From NCBI GenBank assembly GCA_964458415.1, contig CAYWIT010000009.1, positions 25,461 through 89,460 of the forward strand: 64,000 nt of DNA. The letters are read 5' to 3'. The first letter of the stretch is position 1. The number at the start of each line of letters is the position of its first letter. The position numbers and the translations under genes are program-made. The notes under the pieces are model-generated. The model did no database searches, was not told the origin of the DNA, and worked only from the letters and a program-made list of their open reading frames with translations. The stretch comes from CAYWIT01 sp964458415 (GTDB lineage Bacteria; Pseudomonadota; Alphaproteobacteria; Micavibrionales; UBA2020). This document shows, in pieces, positions 25,323 to 32,820 of the stretch.

Positions 25323-25883
25323 GTGTATCGCCACCTCGACAGTTGTCCAACTCTCGTTCTGAATGCGGATTTCCGCCCGCTCAGCTACTTTCCTTTATCG
25401 CTCTGGTCATGGCAGGAAGCCGTCAAAGCGGTTTTTCTGGATCGCGTGAATATCGTCTCGGAATATGATGAAGTGATCCATTCCCCAAGTTTTCAGATGA
25501 AGGTTCCCAGTGTGATCGTGCTGAAAGAGTATGTTCAGCCAAAAGTCCGTCCGGCCTTTACACGTTTTAACGTATTCCTTCGCGACAAGTGGACTTGTCA
25601 GTATTGCGGCGGAAAGTTTCGTACACATGAGCTGACTTTTGATCATGTCATTCCACGCTCACGTGGCGGAGCGACGACCTGGGAAAATATTGTCGCCGCC
25701 TGTCAGGAGTGCAATTTGCTGAAGGGTAGCTTTTTGCCCAGCGAGTGCCGGATGTATCCGATCCGCAAACCGGACGTGCCGTCAACGCACGAGCTTCAGG
25801 CCCATGGGCGTGCTTATCCGCCCAATTTCCTGCATGAAAGCTGGAATGACTATCTTTATTGGGACGCCGAACTGGACGGGTGA
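25323..25883 (+). CDS. HNH endonuclease family protein
   Basis: This 186-residue protein (from GTG 25323) has the fixed N-terminal block LVLNADFRPLSYFPLSLW and the HNH core. A zinc pair CQYCGG is followed by ELTFDHVIPRSRGGATTWEN with the catalytic His, and then ACQECNLLKG. These standalone HNH proteins are widespread in alphaproteobacteria with no proven target. The frame is open to 25239, but the GTG has an AAGGGGG site about 8 bases upstream and matches where relatives begin. Confidence 0.85.
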   Translation: MYRHLDSCPTLVLNADFRPLSYFPLSLWSWQEAVKAVFLDRVNIVSEYDEVIHSPSFQMKVPSVIVLKEYVQPKVRPAFTRFNVFLRDKWTCQYCGGKFRTHELTFDHVIPRSRGGATTWENIVAACQECNLLKGSFLPSECRMYPIRKPDVPSTHELQAHGRAYPPNFLHESWNDYLYWDAELDG

Positions 25884-26043
25884 ATACTTGATTTTACCGT
25901 TTTTAATTGTGAATACAGCATGCTAAATATGTGATAATGAATATTATGGGAAATAAAAGTAAAGCTTACAATCTGATCCATAGATTTTGATGAATTTAAC
26001 AATAAAGTGCCGATTAAAAATTCAAACACAAAAAGTATTTTGG

Positions 26044-26076
26044 TTTCAGTTTGCCTTCAGGTTGAACGGTTAGGAT
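26044..26076 (+). promoter_or_regulatory. PmrA/QseB-type operator and promoter of eptA
   Basis: Two hexamers, TTTCAG (26044-26049) and CTTCAG (26055-26060), are spaced by 5 bases (11-base period). A -10-like TAGGAT (26071-26076) follows exactly 10 bases after the second. This is the geometry of class II activation by PhoB/PmrA-type regulators, where the box replaces the -35. The same layout recurs at 27757-27789. An overlapping hairpin GGTTAG/CTAACC (26068-26084) lies just downstream. The likely binder is the regulator at 32164. Confidence 0.55.
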
Positions 26077-26102
26077 TTCTAACCTGAAAGAATAAGCTAA
26101 TT

Positions 26103-27743
26103 TTGATATTCGTGGCGAGAAACAAATTGAAACAATTCTCGATAAACAGCACGGTCCTGTGTCTTATTACAGCGCTGTATATGGCGCTTTGCTGTAATTT
26201 TGCATTTTTTGGTAAAGTTCAGATGATTGTACAAAGCAATGAACCGTTGAGTATACCTTTCATTGTTTCAGTCCCTTTTGTGCTTGTGGCAATTCTTAAT
26301 GCGCTGTTATTGCCATTCTCCTTTCAAATGATGATCAAGCCTTTATTCGCCGTGTTTATAGTGCTCTCTGCAATTTTTAATTTTGCGTCATATGAATACG
26401 GAATCATTTTTAATGATGAAATGTTTCGAAATATTGTGCAGACGGATTACGGTGAAGCGATGACTTATCTAACGCCGTCGTTTATTTTTGCGGTGATTGT
26501 GACAGGCGTTATTCCGGCATTGATCGTTGTTTCACTTAACGTACATAAAAACACGTTACGCCGCGCGTTTGGATATAAAGCTTTATCTTTCGTCCTGAGC
26601 CTTTTGCTGGTAGGGATTGTTGCATTTAGCCAGTTTGAAAGCTATGCAGCGGTTGGGCGCAATAATAGAGGGATTACCAAGCAATTGACTCCCATATACC
26701 CTTTTAAAGGGGCCTATAAATATATACAGAAGGAATATTTTACGCAGGAAAAGCCTTATGTTTCCCTCGCCCTTGATGCCCACCGTAACAAGACGCAGAA
26801 AAGCGCTAAAAAGAAGCTTGTGTTGCTTGCTTTGGGGGAAACCCAGCGCAGCATGAACTATTCTTTGAATGGTTATAAGCGAGATACAAATTTCTATACA
26901 AAAAATGAGGACGTGGTTTCGTTTCAGGATGTCACGTCCTATGGAACGGCAACTGCTATTTCCGTTCCCTATATATTTTCGATGGCAAGCGATAAATATG
27001 AAGACAGTCAGGAAGAAAAAAATCGGGACAACGTCGTTGATGTCCTTACCCGTGCAGGTGTTTCTGTCTTCTGGCGCGATAATGACAGCGGTTGTAAAGG
27101 CGCCTGTCGTGGCGCCAACTATGCTGATATGCGTAAAAAATATGCCCTCAACAAAAATATCTGCAGCAGTCAAAGCTGCTATGATGGTTTGTTTAAAATG
27201 GAAATAAAGGAAATGCTTCAGGCCTTGCCTGATAATGATAGCCTGATCATCTTTCATCTCATGGGGTCTCACGGCCCAAGCTATTGGCAACGCTACCCTC
27301 AGGAATTCCGGCGCTTTACTCCAGATTGCCCCAAAAATGATATACAAAATTGCACTACAGAGGAACTTGTCAATACGTATGATAATACCATTCTGTATTC
27401 AGACTATGTTCTGTCCGAACTGATACAAACCCTCAGGAATGAAGCGCCGGATCGGGACGTTTCAATTATTTTCCTGTCTGACCATGGGGAATCCCTTGGC
27501 GAAAATGGCCTCTATTTACACGGAATGCCGCGATCCCTTGCGCCCAAAGAACAGATACAGGTTCCGCTTATCGTCTGGTTTAATAAAAGCGCTCCCGTAA
27601 ATGGTGATTGCCTGCAACAAAAAGCAAAGGCCGCGCATCTGGAAAAAGTAAACCTTGCCGACACCCTGCTCGGCCTGATGGGCATATCGACGCAATCTTA
27701 TAAATCTGAAAATGATATCTTCTCCTCTTGTCGCTCAATTTAA
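26103..27743 (+). CDS. eptA: lipid A phosphoethanolamine transferase
   Basis: This 546-residue inner-membrane enzyme adds phosphoethanolamine to lipid A, which lowers surface charge and gives polymyxin resistance. It has five N-terminal membrane helices (to about residue 180), then the periplasmic sulfatase-fold domain. Glu246 lies in LGETQRSMNYSLNGY, the nucleophile Thr282 in SYGTATA, and FLSDHGESLGENGLYLHG carries the metal ligands. Disulfide pairs C331/C335, C354/C359 and C409/C417 remain. The two Cys that normally flank the nucleophile loop are both Tyr (280, 290). The start is TTG 26103 or GTG 26112. Confidence 0.92.
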   Translation: MIFVARNKLKQFSINSTVLCLITALYMALCCNFAFFGKVQMIVQSNEPLSIPFIVSVPFVLVAILNALLLPFSFQMMIKPLFAVFIVLSAIFNFASYEYGIIFNDEMFRNIVQTDYGEAMTYLTPSFIFAVIVTGVIPALIVVSLNVHKNTLRRAFGYKALSFVLSLLLVGIVAFSQFESYAAVGRNNRGITKQLTPIYPFKGAYKYIQKEYFTQEKPYVSLALDAHRNKTQKSAKKKLVLLALGETQRSMNYSLNGYKRDTNFYTKNEDVVSFQDVTSYGTATAISVPYIFSMASDKYEDSQEEKNRDNVVDVLTRAGVSVFWRDNDSGCKGACRGANYADMRKKYALNKNICSSQSCYDGLFKMEIKEMLQALPDNDSLIIFHLMGSHGPSYWQRYPQEFRRFTPDCPKNDIQNCTTEELVNTYDNTILYSDYVLSELIQTLRNEAPDRDVSIIFLSDHGESLGENGLYLHGMPRSLAPKEQIQVPLIVWFNKSAPVNGDCLQQKAKAAHLEKVNLADTLLGLMGISTQSYKSENDIFSSCRSI

Positions 27744-27756
27744 ACAAAGCAACGTC

Positions 27757-27789
27757 CTTCAGGTTGTCTTCAGCTTTATCTTGCATACT
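27757..27789 (+). promoter_or_regulatory. PmrA/QseB-type operator and promoter of the GNAT-ligase-oxidase operon
   Basis: Perfect direct repeats CTTCAG (27757-27762) and CTTCAG (27768-27773) have 5-base spacing. A -10-like CATACT (27784-27789) follows after 10 bases. The repeat period and the distance to the -10 are identical to the eptA upstream site, and both sites share the string CCTTCAGGTTG. It lies 31 bases before the GTG start of the thermostable-hemolysin-like gene. Confidence 0.6.
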
Positions 27790-27819
27790 GGAAGCAGCTA
27801 ATAAAAAGGAAAATTTCCC

Positions 27820-28548
27820 GTGTATGCTCTCGACTTCCTGCCTGTTGGTTCAGCACATGCCAAGCTGTTGTTTAACGACGCGATGGTTAAGCGTTTCACT
27901 TCTTTGACGCCTTCTGTCATTGATATTACAATGCGGTTCGCGCCGGCGCGAATACAGGTGGAATCTTTTATTCAGGATATCTATCGGAAAAGCTATGGCG
28001 CAGATATTGCTGTCACCTACCCCACGCTCATGAGCGTCAGGAATATAAAGGGCGAAATTCTGGCGGCTGCAGGTTTCCGGCTTGCCAGTGAGGAGCCTCT
28101 TTTTCTCGAGCAATATACTGAGGTGGCTATTGAAGATGTGCTTGGCAGCCTTTATAGCCATGCTGTCACACGCAAGGATGTTGCAGAAATCGGTAACCTC
28201 GCATCCAGCGGCAACGGCGCTTCTGTATTTCTCTACGCCGCAATCGCATCCTATCTTCTTAATCAGGGCGCGCGTTATGCAAGTGTCACTGGCACGGATC
28301 GTCTTCAGCGGCATTTTCAGGCAATGGGATTAAACCCTCATATTCTGTGCGATGCCGAGCGTAGAAAACTGAATAGCGAGCAAAAGAACTGGGGTACTTA
28401 TTATGATACGCAACCTCGTGTATTGGCGGGATCTCTGGAATCCAGCATGTGTCAACTAAATAAGCGTCTTGGCGCTGTCTATCAGGAAAATGGCATTACC
28501 CTGTTTCCGCGTCTTCATAAAGGAGGCTGTCGTGATGCTTCTGCATGA
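27820..28548 (+). CDS. thermostable hemolysin / GNAT-like acyltransferase
   Basis: This 242-residue protein matches the T_hemolysin family (PF12261). It has YPTLMSVRNIKGEILAAAGF, EEPLFLEQY, EIGNLASSGNGASVFLYAAI and GTYYDTQPRVLAGS. The fold is GNAT-like and resembles acyl-homoserine-lactone synthases more than a pore-forming toxin. Acyl transfer is inferred. The GTG start has an AAGGA site 10 bases upstream. It begins the operon that follows the second CTTCAG operator and overlaps the ligase gene by 14 bases. Confidence 0.82.
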   Translation: MYALDFLPVGSAHAKLLFNDAMVKRFTSLTPSVIDITMRFAPARIQVESFIQDIYRKSYGADIAVTYPTLMSVRNIKGEILAAAGFRLASEEPLFLEQYTEVAIEDVLGSLYSHAVTRKDVAEIGNLASSGNGASVFLYAAIASYLLNQGARYASVTGTDRLQRHFQAMGLNPHILCDAERRKLNSEQKNWGTYYDTQPRVLAGSLESSMCQLNKRLGAVYQENGITLFPRLHKGGCRDASA

Positions 28549-29920
28549 TATAGAACGCCACTCTGTTGAAAGCCCAGACGTCATTGCAATTGCGGATGGA
28601 ACACAAGAAATTAGCTATGGTGCGCTGTTGCCTAAAATTCGCGGCCGGATGTCTTGGTTGGCCTTGCATAACTGTCGATGTCTGGCAATCTGCGGCGACA
28701 ATAGCGCTGACTGGATTTTGTGGGATCTTGCAGCCGCTTTCTCCGCAATACCTGTTGTGCCTCTCCCGCCATTTTTTTCATCCGAGCAAACGGAACATGC
28801 GCTGAAACTTTCCGGCGTTTCCCATCTGGCGATTGCGGATAGCCTTGTGACCAGTGATGTTTCCCGGCATCAGTCTTTGCCGACTGGCACTGCGAAAATT
28901 ACTTTCACCTCCGGTTCAACGGGATCACCCAAAGGAGTTTGCCTGCCTTTGAGCGGCCTTGAGAATGTAGCCAAGAGTATCGCGCATATGCTGGGGGCAT
29001 CTTATGCAGGACGTCATCTTTGTGTATTGCCGCTCTCGATTTTGCTGGAGAATGTAGCAGGAGTTTATACGGCGCTCATGATAGGTGCTACGGTTCATGT
29101 GCCTCCGTTGGCCACGCTGGGAATGGCAAATCCGTTTGCGCCTGATTTTTCCTGCTTGCTTGCAGGTGTTGATGAAAAAAAGATTACATCTATTATTTTG
29201 GTGCCGGAACTATTGCGCGGATTAGTATCTGCTATAGAGAACACAGGTATCAGGCCGGAGATGCTGAATTTTGTCGCGGTTGGCGGTGCAAAGGTTCCCT
29301 CTGTCCTGCTGGAGTCAGCTGTGCGGCTGGGACTACCTGTTTTTGAGGGCTATGGACTGAGTGAATGTGGATCCGTCGTCAGCCTGAATACACCGTCTGC
29401 AATGCGTCCTGATACAGTGGGCAGGTTTCTTGATCATGTTCAGGCCATTGTGACTCCGGAAGGCGATATTATGATAGAAAATGCTTGTTTTCTTGGATAT
29501 CTCGGTGATAATGCGCCGCGATCAGGGAGTTTCGCAACCGGTGATATTGGCAAGATAGATACAGATGGCTTTCTTTCCCTTTCCGGCCGTCGTAAAAACC
29601 TGATTATTACAGGATATGGGCGCAATATTTCTCCGGAGTGGATTGAAAGTCTTTTATTGGCGCAGCCGGGAATCAGGCAGGCTGTGGCTTATGGCGATGC
29701 CCAAGCGGATGTACACGCATTGATCGTGCCAATGACTCCTGCTGCTATAAATGTTTCTGCATCTGTAGATGCCGTAAACAAAAAGCTTCCGGTTTATGCA
29801 CGTATTGCAAAATTTGACGTCATCCCCCCCCTCACTTTTGATGGTGGATTTCTGACATCAAATGGCCGGTTACGACGTGAAAACATTCTTCAATATTATC
29901 AAAGGGAGAGAGCTACATGA
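28535..29920 (+). CDS. AMP-dependent acyl/aryl ligase (ANL superfamily)
   Basis: This 461-residue adenylate-forming enzyme has the P-loop FTSGSTGSPKG (residues 124-134), the aromatic/acid motif GYGLSECGSV, and TGDIGKIDTDGFLSLSGRRK with the hinge. The C-terminal A10 motif, where the adenylation Lys lies, reads TSNGRLRR, with Arg445 in place of Lys. It probably activates a fatty or carboxylic acid for the neighbouring GNAT or oxidase. The ATG at 28535 has an AAAGGAGG site. The frame extends back to 28469 inside the previous gene. It overlaps the next gene by 4 bases. Confidence 0.87.
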   Translation: MLLHDIERHSVESPDVIAIADGTQEISYGALLPKIRGRMSWLALHNCRCLAICGDNSADWILWDLAAAFSAIPVVPLPPFFSSEQTEHALKLSGVSHLAIADSLVTSDVSRHQSLPTGTAKITFTSGSTGSPKGVCLPLSGLENVAKSIAHMLGASYAGRHLCVLPLSILLENVAGVYTALMIGATVHVPPLATLGMANPFAPDFSCLLAGVDEKKITSIILVPELLRGLVSAIENTGIRPEMLNFVAVGGAKVPSVLLESAVRLGLPVFEGYGLSECGSVVSLNTPSAMRPDTVGRFLDHVQAIVTPEGDIMIENACFLGYLGDNAPRSGSFATGDIGKIDTDGFLSLSGRRKNLIITGYGRNISPEWIESLLLAQPGIRQAVAYGDAQADVHALIVPMTPAAINVSASVDAVNKKLPVYARIAKFDVIPPLTFDGGFLTSNGRLRRENILQYYQRERAT

Positions 29921-30588
29921 GCTTTTATGAAAGACTGCAAAAAGAAACGGCGGTTGCGCGGCATGAACTATATACAGTGCCACAACTGGCTGACGGCCTG
30001 CGTGGCGATATTACGCGCGAGACCTATATAGCCTACCTGACAGAGGCTTATCATCATGTCAGACATACGGTCCGTTTTCTGATGGCAATGGGCGCACGGC
30101 TGCCGGAAAACAAGGCATGGCTGCATGACGCCATTGCCGAATACATCGATGAAGAGAAAGGCCATGAAAAATGGATTTTAAATGACATTGTAGCAGCAGG
30201 CGGTGACCGTGAAGCTGTCCTGCGCGCAACACCAAGTCTTGAAACGCAGGTTATGGTGGCTTATAACTATGATTATATTGCGCGCAAGAATCCTGTTGGG
30301 TTTTTGGGTATGGTCTTCATGCTGGAAAGCACATCGACACAAATGGCCCATCAAGGCGCGGATACAATCAGGGAAAAGCTGAAGTTGCCGAAATCTGCAT
30401 TTTCCTATCTTTATTCTCATGGCGCACTGGATATAGAGCATCTCAAGTTCTTTGAAACCCTTGTCAATAAAATTGATGACGCTGATGATCAAGCCGCTAT
30501 TCTGGAGGTAGCACAGAACACGTTCCGTCTTTTTGCAAACCTGTTTCGGGCGCTGCCGCATAAGGAAGGGCAAAGACATGCAGCTTAA
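29917..30588 (+). CDS. haem-oxygenase-like putative di-iron oxidase (TenA/CADD type)
   Basis: This 223-residue all-helical protein is of the TenA/PqqC/HDO superfamily. It shows the carboxylate/histidine pattern of haem-oxygenase-like di-iron oxidases: TEAYHHVRHT (Glu43, His47/50), DEEKGHEKW (Glu80, His83), MLEST (Glu137) and HGALDIEHLKFFE (Asp172, His175). Relatives cleave or oxidise fatty acids and amino acids (UndA, BesC, CADD). The exact ligand set is inferred by eye. It is coupled to the ligase (ATGA) and to the SDR (11-base overlap). Confidence 0.82.
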   Translation: MSFYERLQKETAVARHELYTVPQLADGLRGDITRETYIAYLTEAYHHVRHTVRFLMAMGARLPENKAWLHDAIAEYIDEEKGHEKWILNDIVAAGGDREAVLRATPSLETQVMVAYNYDYIARKNPVGFLGMVFMLESTSTQMAHQGADTIREKLKLPKSAFSYLYSHGALDIEHLKFFETLVNKIDDADDQAAILEVAQNTFRLFANLFRALPHKEGQRHAA

Positions 30589-32074
30589 AGGAAAAAATAT
30601 ATTTATTACCGGCGGCACAGGTGGTATTGGTGGGCCACTGGTGGAGGGGCTGCGTGCGGCGGGAGCTATCGTTCATGTCTATGACCGGAAAAAAAATGGC
30701 GATCTTGTCCCAAATATAGATAGTATTTGTGCCCGGTTAGCAGAAATGGCTCCGGATATTTTGATTAATCTTGCCGGATATAACGTCTTTGACCATTGCG
30801 AGAAGCAGGATATAGAAAGTATTGTTGCGCTCAACCTGATTGTACCGGTCCGGCTGGTGCAAGCAGTTCTGCCTGCGATGAAACAGCGTGGAACGGGGCA
30901 TATTGTTAATATTGGCTCCATGACGGCGCTTATTCCTCTGCCGCATCTGACCGGATATGTCGCCAGCAAGGCTGGATTAAAAGCGTTTTCGGATTCCCTG
31001 CGCCGGGAGCTTTTAGATACAGGAATCATCGTGACGCATGTGACGCCGCGTGCTGTGCGAACTGATGCGAACAAAGGGCTCAAGGCGGTACTTAACGAGA
31101 AAACAGGCGTGCATTATGATAATGCGGAATATGTCGCACAGAAAATCATAGACGCTATCATCTGTGACAAGCCTGATTTACGCATAGGCTGGCCAGAACG
31201 GTTTTTTGCCTTGTTGCAGGCGCTTGTACCGAGCCTGATTGATCAGGGGCTCAAAAAGAATCAACGTCTTGGCGAAGAATTGCTGAAACGCCAGATATCT
31301 CCTTCTCACCACGCACCAAAAATGGAAGATAAAATAATGAAAAAAGCTGTTCTTTCCCTCCTTGCCCTGTTGTTGGCAATGCCATCTCTAGCATATGCAC
31401 AAATTAATGACGTGTCAGTCCCTGCATTTGTTGCGACAGGTGCAGAGACAGGTGAAACGGTTGACCCCGTGATGCAGAAAATTGTCGATGTGCAAACGCG
31501 TTGGGCAGAGATCAAGTACAAATCTGTTGATAAAGATAAGCAGATTGCGGCAATGGCCATGCTTGAGCGTGAGGTGGCGACGCTTGTCACACTCTCGCCT
31601 GACAGGCCGGAACCAAAAATTTGGGATGCGATAGTTCTGTCAAGCGAGGCGGGGCTGATCAAAGGCCTTTCTGCATTGCCAAAGGTCAAGAAAGCCAAGG
31701 CGCTATTGGAGGTAGCGTTGCAGCAGGACTCACGCGCACTTGACGGTTCCGCCTATACATCACTGGGATCTCTTTATTATCAGGTGCCGGGATGGCCCAT
31801 CGGCTTTGGCGATAATGAAATGGCAGAAAAGAATCTCAAAGAAGCATTGTTGATTAACCCGGACGGGATTGATCCAAACTTTTTTTACGGCGATTTTCTG
31901 ATAAATCAGAAAAAATATATCGAGGCTATTCCTGTGCTTGAAAAAGCGCTTGCTGCGCCGGATCGTGCCGGTCGCGCACTGGCAGATGAAGGCCGCCGAC
32001 ACGAAATCCGTACGGCCCTTGCTATCGCTCATAAAAATTCCCAATCTTCTGCGGCTAAAAAGAATTATAACTGA
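30578..32074 (+). CDS. SDR oxidoreductase fused in frame to a signal-peptide TPR protein
   Basis: This is one uninterrupted 498-codon frame. Residues 1-240 are a classical short-chain dehydrogenase: TGGTGGIG at 11-18, NLAG at 64-67 and the catalytic Ser114-Tyr127-Lys131. Residues 254-274 are a textbook secretion signal ending LAYA. Residues 275-498 are a TPR-like protein that in my recall is normally a separate gene. No stop separates them. Either the stop was lost, tethering SDR and TPR across the membrane, or an internal start at 31337 makes the second protein. The ATG at 30578 follows AAGGAAGGG. Confidence 0.78.
   Translation: MQLKGKNIFITGGTGGIGGPLVEGLRAAGAIVHVYDRKKNGDLVPNIDSICARLAEMAPDILINLAGYNVFDHCEKQDIESIVALNLIVPVRLVQAVLPAMKQRGTGHIVNIGSMTALIPLPHLTGYVASKAGLKAFSDSLRRELLDTGIIVTHVTPRAVRTDANKGLKAVLNEKTGVHYDNAEYVAQKIIDAIICDKPDLRIGWPERFFALLQALVPSLIDQGLKKNQRLGEELLKRQISPSHHAPKMEDKIMKKAVLSLLALLLAMPSLAYAQINDVSVPAFVATGAETGETVDPVMQKIVDVQTRWAEIKYKSVDKDKQIAAMAMLEREVATLVTLSPDRPEPKIWDAIVLSSEAGLIKGLSALPKVKKAKALLEVALQQDSRALDGSAYTSLGSLYYQVPGWPIGFGDNEMAEKNLKEALLINPDGIDPNFFYGDFLINQKKYIEAIPVLEKALAAPDRAGRALADEGRRHEIRTALAIAHKNSQSSAAKKNYN
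31337..32074 (+). CDS. periplasmic TPR protein, internal start in the SDR frame
   Basis: This alternative 245-residue product of the same frame begins at an ATG with GGAAG 9 bases upstream. The first 21 residues (MKKAVLSLLALLLAMPSLAY, then A) are a Sec signal peptide with cleavage at AYA-Q. The mature protein has TPR-like helices, including ALLEVALQQDSRALDGSAYT and YGDFLINQKKYIEAIPVLEK around a YQVPGWPIGFGD insertion, resembling the TAtT component family. Independent export is the more natural use of this signal. The next gene lies 89 bases on. Confidence 0.6.
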   Translation: MKKAVLSLLALLLAMPSLAYAQINDVSVPAFVATGAETGETVDPVMQKIVDVQTRWAEIKYKSVDKDKQIAAMAMLEREVATLVTLSPDRPEPKIWDAIVLSSEAGLIKGLSALPKVKKAKALLEVALQQDSRALDGSAYTSLGSLYYQVPGWPIGFGDNEMAEKNLKEALLINPDGIDPNFFYGDFLINQKKYIEAIPVLEKALAAPDRAGRALADEGRRHEIRTALAIAHKNSQSSAAKKNYN

Positions 32075-32163
32075 TGGCGATCTGATGCCGGTTATCCTAT
32101 ACTGTGGGTAGGTGATTTTAGGTTTGGATAAAAAGCCCCCTCCTCTTGATATAGGGTTTTGAT

Positions 32164-32820
32164 ATGCGCGTACTTTTGGTCGAAGATGATGTCATGCTGG
32201 GTACGGCTACACTTGATGGGCTGCGTACAGCTTTTGCCGCCGATTGGCTGACGAATGCCGAAGATGCTGAAACGGCATTACGCACGCAGGATTATGATCT
32301 TTTGGTGCTCGATATTAATTTGCCGGAAAAATCCGGCCTTGCCTTGCTCAAGGATTTGCGCCAAGGCGGCAACGCTATTCCCTGCCTTTTCCTGACAGCG
32401 CGGGACGCCCCATACCAACGGGTCGAAGGACTGAATATGGGGGCCGATGACTATCTGGTCAAACCGTTTGATCTTGAGGAGCTGCTGGCGCGCTGCGCTG
32501 CGCTGATACGCCGCGCGCATTCCCGTGCGACGCCTCAGATCGTTTATGGCAGCATTGTTCTGGATCCTCTGGCAAAAACCGTCATGAAGTCTGGAAAACG
32601 CATTGCCTTGTCGGCGCGCGAATTTGCAATTGCGGAATATCTCCTGAATAATATAGGCAAGGTCGTCAGCAAACAGCAAATTGAGAGCAATATTTATGAC
32701 TGGAGTAGCAATGATATCGCCAGTAATACTGTCGAAGTGCACGTTTCCGCCCTGCGGCGCAAGCTGGGGAAGGATATTATTAGAACAATACGCAACGTTG
32801 GATATGTGATTGAGCCATGA
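32164..32820 (+). CDS. QseB/PmrA-type response regulator
   Basis: This 218-residue OmpR/PhoB-family regulator has an acidic pocket VEDDVM, phosphoacceptor Asp50 in LLVLDINLPEKSG and Lys in YLVKPFD. The winged helix ends VSALRRKLGKDIIRTIRNVG. Its sequence type matches QseB/PmrA/BasR, which bind tandem hexamers at 11-base spacing. Such hexamers occur at 26044 and 27757 upstream of genes in this cluster, so it is the likely regulator. It overlaps the kinase by 4 bases. Confidence 0.93.
   Translation: MRVLLVEDDVMLGTATLDGLRTAFAADWLTNAEDAETALRTQDYDLLVLDINLPEKSGLALLKDLRQGGNAIPCLFLTARDAPYQRVEGLNMGADDYLVKPFDLEELLARCAALIRRAHSRATPQIVYGSIVLDPLAKTVMKSGKRIALSAREFAIAEYLLNNIGKVVSKQQIESNIYDWSSNDIASNTVEVHVSALRRKLGKDIIRTIRNVGYVIEP

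Noticed and set aside
27820..28548. Literal haemolysin (pore-forming toxin) role for the T_hemolysin gene
   Set aside because: There is no signal peptide or amphipathic pore segment; the fold pattern and operon context point to an acyltransferase.
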